DNA from: Thalassia testudinum | Taxonomy: Eukaryota > Streptophyta > Magnoliopsida > Alismatales > Hydrocharitaceae | DNA length: 64,000 nt | Direction of reading: 5' to 3' | Assembly (NCBI GenBank): GCA_037157565.1 | Contig: JAZHRO010000063.1 | Location: 151,268,501-151,332,500, forward strand | Shown: positions 20,952-32,091 of the stretch, in pieces | How the letters are laid out: every line of letters starts with the position of its first letter | Numbering within the stretch: position 1 is the first letter of the stretch | Made by a program: the position numbers and the translations under genes | The notes under the pieces: generated by a model | Seen by the model: the letters and a program-made list of their open reading frames with translations, nothing else | Told to the model about the DNA's origin: nothing | The model's database searches: none

Positions 20952-23612
20952 TGATGAGATCCTCATCATGAGCCATAACTAGCTCATTTTGACCCAATAA
21001 AGAAGATAAAAGCTCCTACATAACCTAGAAGAAGGCCTAACTGAAGGAACAAGTGCTCTGAGAAGAAAACATGAAATAAAGGTTAAAACTGCAATTTTAC
21101 CATTGCAGTACATAAACGGGATTTCTCAGAAGCAAAACAGAGGTCAAATGGTCCAAATAAGATAAAAAGTGGGTTGAGTTAATCAGAAATGGGTTCATGT
21201 GCAATCTGAGAACTAAATGACACTTGGTAACCCTAAAACAGATCCGCTTAAATTAACAAGGTTCCGGTCAGAACAAAAAGCAAGTAAACCCTCTACAAAT
21301 CATGGAAAAACATCCTCTAGGGTTTATAACACTTAATTTGGCCTTTGGAACCTAGTTTGACCTAGATTAGGGTCCTAGCTCTTCAATTAACCTAATTTGG
21401 GTTTTTACGCAAAATGTCCAGTCAAACGAGGTCAAACCTAAAATCCAACTTCACCATTGGATTCCTTAGGTCTAAATTAGGTTTGTACGAAAATTTGGAC
21501 CTAAGGAGAGGTCATCTTGACCTACTTTGCAATTTAGTACACCCAAATCACAAATTGGTCCCTATCTTTTGAATACCTTTACGGAGAGCCCCCGAGGTTC
21601 TCTGCCTCCTTTGCAAACCGGTCCTGCCGCCATTGCTAGGGCAGAACCGAGCTCCGGCGAGCTTCAGAGAGGGATTGCTCTCTAATCCCTCAGAGATTCC
21701 CTCCCAGAAATGGAAGGAGGATTCTCTGAGGAATTCCCTTCCTTATAAAGTCAATTACAATCGCTGGTGTGAACCCAATCTCTCGTGCGAACGCACGAGA
21801 GATTTGGGTATCCACCTTCCTTCCAACTCCGGCAAGTCGGCAGACCTAATGGCGCGTTCTCCACGCGCTGGCAGGAGCGGCCAGCACCTATAAAACACCC
21901 CCCAGACCCTGCCGCAGGACCGGAGCTTGATTTGGCCGAGTATCCACCCCCAATTCGTCTCCTCCTGCCCGGCCAAAAGTCCCAGCAAGTTCCGGCGAGC
22001 CCCCCTCTCCTCCCTCTTCGCTCTGCCACAAAACCAGTGGCAGAGTTAGCTTCCTGACTTCCCTCCGCGTCGCGTAATACCCTCGCACGCCGCCTCAGCC
22101 CTGTCATCGCCGCCGTTCTTCCCCACTGGGCGTCATCTTCTCCGGCGACAGCAGGTACTGCTGTCCTCCTTCCGTCCCCTTTCGTCCTTACAATTAGGTT
22201 AGAACTCCTCTCCATCCTATCCTCTCTCTTTTCCCCCTGTTATCTCATCTGTTTACCCCTCGACCGACGCTGACCACCCTCATCTTCCACATCATCGACC
22301 GATCTCCGGCGAGCCGCTTCCACCATTCCAGCCCCCACCCGGCTCGCCAACCACCTCGCGAGCTCCGCCTCACCACTAGGAACTCGCTCCACCCCACAAC
22401 TGCCACTCCAGACCTCCATAATCACCCCCCGAACAACCCACCATCTCCGGCCACAGGTTGACCTAGGCACGCACGCCTAGGCCGACCTGCGGCCTGCAGC
22501 ATCATCCACCGCCTTCGCCGTGCCACGGCGAAGGTCTCTAGCTGATCTGATTGGGCCGAGAGGCTTGTTCTGTGCATGATAGTGTTTGAGCCGCTGCCGC
22601 CATGGACGACCTCTGATGAAGCTCCAACGAAGCTCCAGGCATCAAGCTTCCCAGGCTGTAGATGCAGGAGACTCACACGAGTGTCGCGACGTGAGTGAGC
22701 CCAGCACGGAGCACCAGCAGAGCCATCCGCTTGGGCAATTGCATACGAGAGTCTGCGGGCGCACGTGAAATCAGGGCGGACCGTTTAGTCCCACATCGTG
22801 GGATTGCAGCACTCTGGTACGCTATAAATTGTATTTGTGCTTTAAGCCTGTTGCCTCCGTAAGCACAGGGGTGGGGTCCCTCACTGCCCTCACATGCCTC
22901 GTCTGCGGCTTGACCTCGCGGATTTGGCTGATCCGACCCGACCTAGACCTATGCACTCCTCGTGCATCATCACTTGCCGGTGCGCCTGGTCCCGGGTACG
23001 ATCCGACCCGATTATGGCTGTGGCTCTAGGAGAGCGTCAATGAGCGAACTGCTTAAGAGAGAGACGCGCGGGTAGAGGGAGAAGGGTTAGGTTTTGCTCC
23101 TGTGCAGGCAGGCTGAACGCAGGAGAAGAAGGACTTGGCCGCTACAGAAGAAGAAGAAGGAAAGGCAAGCCAAAGAAGAAAGGAAAGAAGGAGCAAGACA
23201 GAGAAGAAGAAGAAAGAAAGAAGCTTTCGCAGGAGAAGGAAAGCAGAAGAAGAAGGCTTCGCAAGACAAGAAAGAAAGCAGAGAAAGAAGCAAACGAAGA
23301 AGAAAATGAGAGACTGCCGAAGAAGAAGAAAAGGAGAAATACTTTTAAGACGTCTGATCTTGTGATCAGACGTCCAATTTCATATTTTGGTCCTAATTAT
23401 TTTTAATTGCATACATTCACATTTGAATTGATATTTTGAGTAAATTAGAGTGTTCAATTACATTTTGACTAGTAGTAAATTCCATTTGCTCCCTGTGATC
23501 GACCTCGGATACTCCGGTCTTCGAGTAATAAAATTCTTTATATTTGTTCAGACGTTTTGTCGGTTATACTACAACGTGACATCCTTTAAACCCGCACAAA
23601 ACGTCGACAACA
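20952..23612 (+). mobile_element. Solo LTR C, 2661 bp, inside the gag-pol junction of element B
   Basis: It runs from TGATGAGATCCTCATCATGAG to ACGTCGACAACA, flanked by perfect GTACT duplications. Without it the B frame would continue from gag into protease. It is the complete reference copy for the LTR part at 1-882 and is a relative of LTR B. Landmarks: a palindromic CTCTCGTGCG/CGCACGAGAG near 21779-21801, an snRNA-type promoter arrangement at 22788-22829, a purine-rich tract at 23100-23340, a GACGTC inverted pair (AGACGTCTGATC/GATCAGACGTC) at 23349-23372 and the U5 motif at 23488-23508. It has no internal region. Confidence 0.93.
22788..22829 (+). promoter_or_regulatory. snRNA-type promoter (USE + TATA) in LTR C
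   Basis: GTCCCACATCG at 22788-22798 is an exact match to the plant snRNA upstream sequence element RTCCCACATCG. TATAAAT is at 22823-22829, leaving 24 bases between them. In plant snRNA genes, ~24 bases is the spacing of Pol III-type (U6, U3) promoters, and ~34 that of Pol II-type. No U6, U3 or 7SL sequence follows, and the first T4 run is ~240 bases downstream (near 23091). Transcription start would fall near 22850. Pol II use of the TATA is an equally simple reading. Confidence 0.6.
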
Positions 23613-26600
23613 GTACTCCTCTGATTTCCTGTAGCATTGGTGATACCCAATTTGACAGAGCTTTATTAGATCTAGGAGCCTCCATAAACCTAATACCTAC
23701 ATCCCTACTTGACTATCTTGAGGAATCTGGGTTCAAACCGATAGAGGTGACATTACAATTGGCTGACCCATCTATTAAGTCACCTAAAGAAATTCTTGAG
23801 GATGTCATCATTAGGGTGCGAGATTTCTATTTCCTGATGGCTTTTGTAGTCTTGGACATGGATGTTCCAGAAAATTCGAGGGATACACCAATTATACTAG
23901 GGAGACCCTTTCTGGCTACTGCTAAGGCCAATATAAATTGTGAGGGCCAAATTGAACTGAAATTCGAGAACCAAACACTAAAGATTGATATCTTTAAGGC
24001 CCAACAAAGGATTAATTGCGGTGTTATAGAACAAATATGTGACATCAAGGATATGGCTGATGATCTGTATATTGAGGACAACCTGACAACTTCTAATCAA
24101 CCACAAGAGGATCAAAACCTACAATCAGAGGAGTCTGAACTTGACCTAGACACACCTATAACTCCTTCCCTTGCTACTGATACACACCCCGAACCGCCCG
24201 CTGTTGCTGATAACCCTGTTCTAGAACTCAAGCCTCTTCCTAACCATCTAAAGTACATCTTTTTGGGTTCCAATCAGACGTTTCCTATGATTATCAACTC
24301 TAGACTCACACCTGATCAGGAATCCCGTCTGATTACAATTCTCCAGCAACATCGTAGAGCCATTAGATGGACTCTCAATGATTTGACTAGTATCAGCCTC
24401 TCTTACTGCACACACCATATCTACACCAAAGAAGGCACACGACCTTCCCGTGAAAAGCAGAGATGCCTGAATCCTAATCTGCAGGAGGTTGTGAAAAAGG
24501 AGATCATCAAGTGGTTAGATGCAGGGATCATCTACCCGATCTCCGATAGTCGGTGGGTGAGTCCAATCCAGGTTGTGCCTAAGAAGGCAGGACTCACCGT
24601 GATCATGACTGAAACTAGAGAAATCATACCGACCAGTGTGGCGAATTCATGGAGAGTCTGCATTGATCACAGAAGACTCAATACCTCCACAAAGAAGGAT
24701 CATTTTCCACTACTGTTTCTTGATCAGATCCTCGAGAAACTAGCTGGAAATAGGTTCTTCTACTTTTTGGACGGGTACTCCGATTATAACCAAGTGGCAA
24801 TCCATTCTGAGGACCAAGAAAAGACCACTTTCACCTGCCCCTTCAGGACATACATGTTCCGAAGGATGTCGTTCAGTCTTTGCAATGCACCCGCTACTTT
24901 TCAGCGGTGCATGCTTGCCATATTCTTAGATATGGTAGGTGATTATCTGGAAGTCTTCATGGATGACTTTTCAGAATTCGGAGAATCATTTGACGATTAC
25001 CTCCTGCACTTGGTCCAAATCCTTAGGCAATGCATTGACGTGAATCTGGTTCTTTCCTAGGAAAAGAGCCATTTCATGGTGCCTGAAGGAATTGTCCTGG
25101 GACATCTCATATCAGAAAAGGGCATCCAGGTCGATCGAGCCAAGGTGAATTTGATTTCCAAACTCCCTATGCCAAGCTTGATCAAGGACATCCGATCTTT
25201 TTTGGGGCACGTTAGTTTTTACCATCGATTCATACCTGATTTCTCAAAAATCGCGCGCCCCCTAACTACTCTGCTATCTAAGGATGTACCTTTCAAAATC
25301 TCCAAGGAATGCACTCAAGCATTTGAAATCCTCCGTGATCGAGTTACCCAAGCTCCGATCCTACTGTCCCCTAATTTGTCTCAACTCTTTGAGATCATGT
25401 GCGATGCATCTACTTTCACTGTAGGAGAGGTACTTGGGTAGAAAATTGATGGGAAACCCGTGGTCATCTACTACTCTAGCAACACACTTGACGAGGCTCA
25501 ACGTAACTACACAGTTACTGAGAAAGAGCTGCTAGCCGTAGTATTTGCCCTGGAAAAATTCAGATCATATCTCTTAGGTTCCCGTGTTATCATTTACTCG
25601 GATAACACAGCTGTGAGGCATCTCCTTGTGAAGAAGGATGTGAAACCTCGATTAATCTGCTGGATCTTGCTATTGCAAGAGTTTGACCTTAAGATTCGCG
25701 ATAAAGCAGGAAAACAGAATGTGCTAGCCGATCACTTGTCCCGCCTCCCTTCTAAGGTCATCGACCTTTCCGAACCCATCATGGAACATTTTCCTGATGA
25801 GCACCTCCTGACTATCAATATAGGGCTTCCATGGTTTGCTGATATAGTAAACTACCTAGCATCACATCAGATCCCGTCTGATTGGCTGAAGGCCAAGAAG
25901 GACAAATTGCTTTCCGATGCCAAGTATTACTTCTGGGAAGACCCGTATCTGTTCCGCATCGATGCTGATCAGATCATTCGATGATGTGTTGCGAAAGCTG
26001 AAATTTAGGACATCTTATCTTTCTGCCATGACCAGGCATGCGGTGGACATTTCTCATGTCATAAAACCGCAGCAAAAGTCCTCCAGTGTGGGTTCTATTG
26101 GCGCATGATTTTCAAAGACGCATACAATCATTGTAGGGCATGCACTTGTTGCCAAACCTTAGGCAACATGAGCCATCGTGATATGATGCCCTTACAGCCG
26201 ATTCTCGTATGCGAAATCTTCAACATCTGGGGGATTGATTTAATGGGACCCTGTCCTGTTTCAGGCGGCTTCAAGTACATTTTACTCACTGTTGACTACG
26301 TGTCCAAATGGATCGAAGCCATTCCGACCTGAACCAATGATCATAAGGTGGTTATCAAATTCATTCATCAGAACATCTTTTTGCGGTTTGGGATTCCACG
26401 TGCTATAATCTCTGATGGAGGGACTCATTTCACTAACGCTCAGTTCAGGTCACTGATGACCAAATACGGGGTGTCACACCGAATCTCTACTCCTTACCAC
26501 CCCCAAACTAATGGTCTAGCTGAGCTATCAAATCGGGAGATCAAGAAAATCCTCCAGGTTACTATTCTACCTGATAGGAAGGACTGGTCATCCTGACTTT

Positions 26601-26724
26601 CGGAAGCTTTGTGGGCTTATAAAACCACCCACAAAATCCAATTAGGTATGTCTCCCTTCAAATTGGTGTATTGGAAGGCATGTCACCTTCCAGTCGAATT
26701 GGAGCACAAAGCCTATTGGGTAGT
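23613..26724 (+). pseudogene. pol: pol of element B: protease, RT, RNase H, integrase (5' part), with nonsense changes
   Basis: One frame runs 3.1 kb without a frameshift. Protease has DLGAS at 23669. Reverse transcriptase has the VCIDHRRLN region near 24656 and the active site FMDD at 24956-24967, the Athila form of YVDD. RNase H has MCDAS near 25396, a TEKELLAVVFALEKF segment near 25520, and DHLSR near 25730. Integrase has an HHCC zinc region (26030-26160) and the DDE acids in GIDLMGP (near 26236), SDGGTHF (near 26411) and AELSNRE (E at 26522-26524). Stops: TAG 25058, TAG 25439, TGA 25982, TAG 26006, TGA 26330, TGA 26594. The codons before 23613 in the same open frame are LTR C sequence. 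The frame is cut at 26724 by the element A array and resumes at 58369. Confidence 0.92.
26720..26724. other. Target duplication, left of the element A array
   Basis: GTAGT here and at 58369-58373 flank the whole 31.6-kb array, so all three units descend from one integration event. Confidence 0.93.
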
Positions 26725-29700
26725 TGATGAGTGGCTACTCATCATAGCTAAAAGGCCGAAATTAAGCTAGATACTAAGCAAAACAATATCAAATTAACAC
26801 ATAAAAAGGGTTAAGTGTGGGAATTAAAGAAAAGACCTAAAACTTTTAATGTGTGTTAAAATCTCCTAATTAGGTCACAAAAATGAGATATTCTGAAAAC
26901 TAAAGAACAAATGATGATCCATGCATCAATTGAACACATAAACAAGTTTGAAAAGACAAATCAGAAGTAAAATCAATGTCTTAAATGTTCAATTAAGCAC
27001 ATGTAAAAATTTGAAAGCAATTGGACATCATTTAGGCTTAGAAATAAATAGATTACAAGTAGGTCCTTCATGCATTACATTTCTACCCTTCAAAACTCCT
27101 TCTTGGACCTTTTTGCAAAACGCAGGGACCCTTCTGTATGACTGCAGGGCCCTTCCGATTATAGTTCTTCTCACTTTTGGACCTGCACGCTATTCTTCTA
27201 CCCCTTCGTTTAAGGGTCTTCCTGCAAGTTTTCCCTCATTTCAGAGAGAAGCCTGTGTTCTTCACGCGCACTGTAGCGCGCGAAGAACACAGCCATTCTC
27301 GACCGTCCATCGCACTTTTGATCTCAATCTGCGGCTGGAATCAAAAGGAACCTTCGCGCGATTCGATGCGTGCGTTCACCTCTCTTCCCAGATCTCATCT
27401 GACGGTCAGATCTCTCTCTTGACTCGCCGCGTGCTCTACCCATCTCATCCTCACCGCCGGCCTGATTCTGATTAACCTCACCCTTGCGGTAGTCTCAGTC
27501 ACTGAGCTGCTATTTAAGCACCTCAGTGGTGTCGCGCGCAGGGGATCGCTCCCTCCTACATCTCTTAGCGATCAATTCTTCCACTCCAGTCTCTCCTCCT
27601 CATCTAGACCCTGATTTCACAGCCACCGGCTGTGGAATCATCGCCTGCTCTCGACCCTCCTCGTCGCTAAGGACCTCGTAGCACCTGAGGACGACCCTGG
27701 AGTCTCACTAGCAGACTCTTCCCTCCGCTGGAGTCACCCTCCTCCTTTCTTCCTCCTTAGCCGCCGGCTAAGGACCCATAGGTCCCATTCTTCCTTTTAG
27801 TTTAGTTTTTAATTCTGCACAAGTAGTGTTAGATTTAGTTTGCAGTAGTTTAGAATAGATTTAGTTTTAATTGTTAGTGTTTAATGTTAGCTGTAGTTAG
27901 ATTAGTCTTAGGAGTAGAATTAGTATTCGATCCCCTCCCTCACCTCCTCTGATCAGTCCAGATCAGAGGGGAAGAATCATCTGTTCACTATTCAATTTAT
28001 CTCCCTCTTCATGTTTTGTTTTTCCCATCATCCAGATTCTGATTCTTGTTTTTTTTCCTTTTAACGACGAATTTTTCACCAATCACCCACACATCCTGAC
28101 CCAATTTCAGATCTGATGGCGCACTGCCTCAGATCTGAAAGTGGCGTCACAAGCACCATTTGGGGCTTCTCACTCATTCCATTTGTTTCATAAAAGCCCC
28201 TCTGTTTTAAATGGATTGCCTCAGTTTGTCAGAGCACTTTTGATCTGGATTTTAAAGGATTTTTACTCTCTGAAATGTTTTGACAGATCTGACAAATTGA
28301 AAGGATTTTTGGTTTTCATTGTAGGCAAGGATTCTGAGAAGTTCTCTGGTGACACAGAACCAATCAGAAGAGCCTTTCATAATTCTGTTTATACCTTGTT
28401 TTGAATGCATTCGCCAGCTTCCATTAAATTTCCTTAATGCATTCTTAGTCTCTTTTTGCTATTTCAGAACTGCCATGCACTATTTGTGTTGATGATCATT
28501 TCTGTATGGTGATTCTCTAACCTAAGGAGTTTTCCATACTCCTTCAGGTTGCAAGAAACTGGGATTGTGTTTCTTTGGTTTTAATTGATTGAGCTAAGTC
28601 TTCCTTCATGCTGTCTATGGCATTAGGAAGACTAACTCAATGCCATTTGCTGTTTTGATCTGAAAGGATGCTTCTGCTAAGTTTGTTTTCTAATGAGTGT
28701 TTGAGCTGAATTTACATGAGATTTTCGTGAGATTTAAACCCCTTTCAGATTTGGATTTCAACTCTGTAAATTGTAGTTTGTTTTGAATTTTATCTTACTC
28801 CCAGTTATACAGCAACATGCTGCATATAGCAGCTACATTCCCCTCTTCTCTAAACTCCCTTCTTCTCTAAATTTCCCTCTTCTCTGTAGAATACTTCCCC
28901 CCTCTTCAAGTGGACTAACTGCAGCAGCAGTTAGCCATTTGACAGTGGCTTAAGCCACTGCCACTGCAAATAACACTAAAACAGCACATTGTTCTCTTCT
29001 CCATATCCTCTGACAGTAGCTGAAGCTGCTGCCTAAACTCAAATAAAAAAAAAAATCAATCAACTCTAATTCCCTAACTTTATACAAAAGCCTAATGGCA
29101 TAGACTTATTTTAAAACTGTAAATACACCCATTCATAGTATTATAACTATAACTATAGCATATCAGTTAGATACATAGTTATACTGTAAATATGTATAAA
29201 ACCTGTACAGAAATTCGTATACATATGTAATCTATGTAAAAATATGTATATATACTAATCTAGTATGAATGTATCTACTGATCTATGTATATATATATGT
29301 ACAGATTTATATTTACTGATTTAGTAGCTAAGTTAATAGGTTAGAGCAATAATCAAGTAAATAAACCTATAAACTAGGGAATATATATATATATATGTAT
29401 ATATTAAGTAATTTAAGTTAGTCAAAGTATAACTATACCTAGTATAACTTACTGTAACTTAGTTTTAATTATAAACTACACAGAATTGCTATTTTAGCCT
29501 AAATAAAACATAAATAAATTCGTAAAAATACAATAAAAATATGTATTAAATACTTAAGTATGTAAGTTAAAACTGTTTAAGGTCAATTAGACCATTTACT
29601 AATTATTTTATAAGTAATTAACTATTTAATCACCTAAATCAACCTGTATAATCAGCCTAGTTTAGCGAATTTATTTATATAGTAAATATATTTAAAATTC

Positions 29701-29809
29701 AAAATTAATTAATCAATTATGTAGTATTATGTAAATATTTTATTTACCATATTTTATTTTATTTTTTTTAATAATTTATGGCCCCCAAATCGAGGGCCAA
29801 AAACGCGCA

Positions 29810-29899
29810 CAGACGCAGCTGCGTCTGGTTTCCAGCGCACGATGTGGCGCTGGAATAGCGCCACATCGTGGGCTGCAAACGAAACGCAGCATATAAATA
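29810..29899 (+). promoter_or_regulatory. Palindrome, hairpin and TATA box of LTR A (copy in LTR1)
   Basis: An 18-base perfect palindrome, CAGACGCAGCTGCGTCTG (29810-29827), is followed by perfect 14-base arms CACGATGTGGCGCT / AGCGCCACATCGTG (29838-29870, loop GGAAT). TATAAATA follows at 29892-29899. The GC-rich block sits abruptly in ~90% AT surroundings. It is likely the core promoter, with start of transcription near 29925. Copies lie 9147, 18296 and 27442 bases downstream in LTR2-4. Confidence 0.65.
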
Positions 29900-30354
29900 T
29901 AATTTATGTTATAACCTTACCAGTCGTCATGGCGCCGGGCGCCCGAAACTTCACCTGTTCCGTCTGATCCGATAACCCGATTCTGATATGTGCTGAATAC
30001 TGAATGCGTGATTCCTGTGTGGGGCTGGGAGCCCGAGCATGTGCGAACTTGTTGAAGGCGTTGGGCTGAGGCCCTGCGCTGATACGAAAACGTAACTAAG
30101 CACCTAATCTGAGATTAGGGCGCGCTTAGTAGAGGTCTGGTCCCACCCTAAGGGTGCTGTGTATCCCTCGAAAAGTGCGCCCGCTAATTAAACACATTTT
30201 ACACTAAGGACTCCACCGCAGCCTCTGAAAGACTACACAGAACAAAATGAAAGGACAGACGACTTAAAAAAAAAAGAGATAACACGAGATAACAACAGAA
30301 AAGACTCTGTACATATGTAAAATTAAACCCACATAATTACTAACAGAATAAAAC

Positions 30355-30440
30355 GACACTATAAATGTCGCTAAAGACCTCAGTTTGCTTCTTTAGGTTG
30401 TATATAGTGTTTCCTGAGATTTAGCGACGTTTATATCTGT
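30355..30440. repeat. Imperfect foldback around TTTAGCGAC in LTR A
   Basis: ATGTCGCTAAAGACCTCAG pairs imperfectly with CTGAGATTTAGCGACGT, enclosing ~38 bases. Present in all four LTRs, in the presumed transcribed R/U5 region. A small-RNA precursor or a remnant of a DNA transposon end are both possible. Confidence 0.5.
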
Positions 30441-30932
30441 CACTAAAACTGATATATATGTCACTATAAATAAATGACTAGTAAGTTAAGTTTTTACACC
30501 ATGGTATCCTAATGGAGTATGAACTAACATATTAGTGTTAATAGTATAACTTGTAAATACATAGTTTAGAGTATAATAATAGATTGTTTGATGCTTGTTC
30601 ATAGTTAGCATTTTTGCAAGCACTTCTTAGTAACTATGTAAACAAAACATTCATTCATTCTTTAAATGTAAAGTTTCTTTTTGAATAAGAAAACAATTTT
30701 GGAGATAATCAAAGAGTGACCGAATTAAATTCAATAAATTGCCTCCCAGAGAACGACCTGGAACAAAACCAGTAAAAATTAGATAAATAAGCAAATGATA
30801 ATAATGGTTGTAATGACTGGAACTCACCTATACTCACCACTATAAGACATCCTTAATGTTATATTATACACCCTATACTACAACGACATAATCAACAATT
30901 ATTACCAACAATCATTTTCACCATCATTATTT

Positions 30933-30950
30933 TGGCGCCGTTGCCGGGGA
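30933..30950 (+). other. Primer binding site, unit 1 (tRNA-Asp)
   Basis: TGGCGCCGTTGCCGGGGA is a perfect 18-base complement to the tRNA-Asp 3' end, six bases after the LTR end. The same site follows LTR2 (40080-40097) and LTR3 (49229-49246), but not LTR4. Confidence 0.95.
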
Positions 30951-32048
30951 GGCAACGCTCTTTGCACCAAAATTTTCTTTTTATTCTTTTGTATATAGAA
31001 ATTCTTCATTCATTCATTATAATTGCTTTTAGTTTCCATTGAATTAATTGTGTATACATTCCTTTATTCTTTTACTAATCATTTGTTTTTTCCACAGCAC
31101 TTGAGGAGGAGTGTCGTCTTCCTGGTGGAGTCGCTGCGCTCCAGATCCGTCTTCCTGGCGGAGTTTTGCCTCGAAGTCGCTGTAGGATTTTAGTATTAGT
31201 TTTAATATAGATAGTTTTAGGTTTATTGATTAGGAGCAATTGTTAGTCATAAGTTGTGAGAGCTTGTTCTCACACAATTTTTGTAATAATTCTGGACTAT
31301 CTGGACTTTATTTCTTTATCTTCTTAATTTCTTTCCTTACTTTTGAATTGCATATAAAATTTTTCAGAAAAAAAAGAAAAAATCAAAAAGACCTCATACT
31401 TATCTAGCAGCAGCATAACCTCAGGCATCCATTTTTAGGATTGCATTTCATTCCTGCTAGATTTTAATTCAAGTCAAATCTGCATTAGAAGATTGCTGGA
31501 GTCAGGTACGCATTTCTTACCTAACTCTAACTCCTGCCATATTTGCATTTGACTTAAAATTAAAGAAGACCACTACTTGTTCTGAATTTAGTAAAAAGTG
31601 AAACGAGCAGCATAGAAAACACATTTTAATCACTTCAATCAAAAAGGAGATAGCAAAATTGGGTGAAACCATGTTTGAGATTTTAATCGCCTTGTGTTGA
31701 ATGTTATCGTGCACACAGCACGATCACTTAAGGCCACAATACACGGGTTTCTACCTCATCTTTCTGCAACCACAGGATCTGGATCTGCACGCTCAGTCTA
31801 ATCCAGATTCCCAGTGGATTCTAGAGGTCTGCACTTCGCTAGGTTTATCTTAGGATACGTACAATTGCTTGAAACAATTGTTTGCGTATAACATACTTTG
31901 CGTAGCAGCCTCTAGGAAAAATTTTCTCCGATTCATCTCGATTGATTGGTCTTCTTGAATTGAGATTTTATTGGGATTCTTCTGTTTTATTATGAACGTT
32001 AAAAATTTTTTCCCATTGAGTTGGATCGAATTAGAGTAAACGGGATTT

Positions 32049-32085
<37 letters not shown>

Positions 32086-32091
32086 AACTCA
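30951..32091 (+). other. Leader of unit 1, ending in a 34-base A run
   Basis: About 1.1 kb of noncoding sequence contains a short near-repeat (GTCTTCCTGGTGGAG / GTCTTCCTGGCGGAG near 31113 and 31149). An uninterrupted run of 34 A (32050-32083) ends eight bases before the gag ATG. The A run is 36 in unit 2 (41197-41232) and 35 in unit 3 (50346-50380). Confidence 0.85.

Larger units (their letters stand above)
26725..30926 (+). repeat. LTR1 of the element A array
   Basis: It runs from TGATGAGTGG to TTTTCACCATCA. It carries at least a dozen substitutions absent from LTR2-4, for example AA at 27119-27120 (GC elsewhere), T at 30176 (C elsewhere) and T at 30829 (C elsewhere). Left half: GC-rich promoter-like blocks (27270-27790). 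Right half: strongly AT-rich (29040-29800), then a GC-rich palindromic block, TATA and the U5 motif (30741-30758). ORFs 26948-27475 and 28141-28404 recur in all copies but start at non-ATG codons and resemble nothing known. Confidence 0.95.

Noticed and set aside
22830..23100. U6, U3 or 7SL RNA gene downstream of the snRNA-type promoter
   Set aside because: The sequence has none of the conserved RNA starts I know and no early T-run terminator.
23450..23612. N-terminal part of the long RT ORF
   Set aside because: These codons belong to solo LTR C; the target duplication shows true pol sequence starts at 23613.
26948..28404. ORFs of 175 and 87 codons repeated in every LTR A (also at 36095, 37288, 45244, 46437, 54390, 55583)
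   Set aside because: They recur only because the LTR recurs. They start at TTG or GTG, have no domain resemblance, and the first is shortened in LTR3 and LTR4 by one base change.
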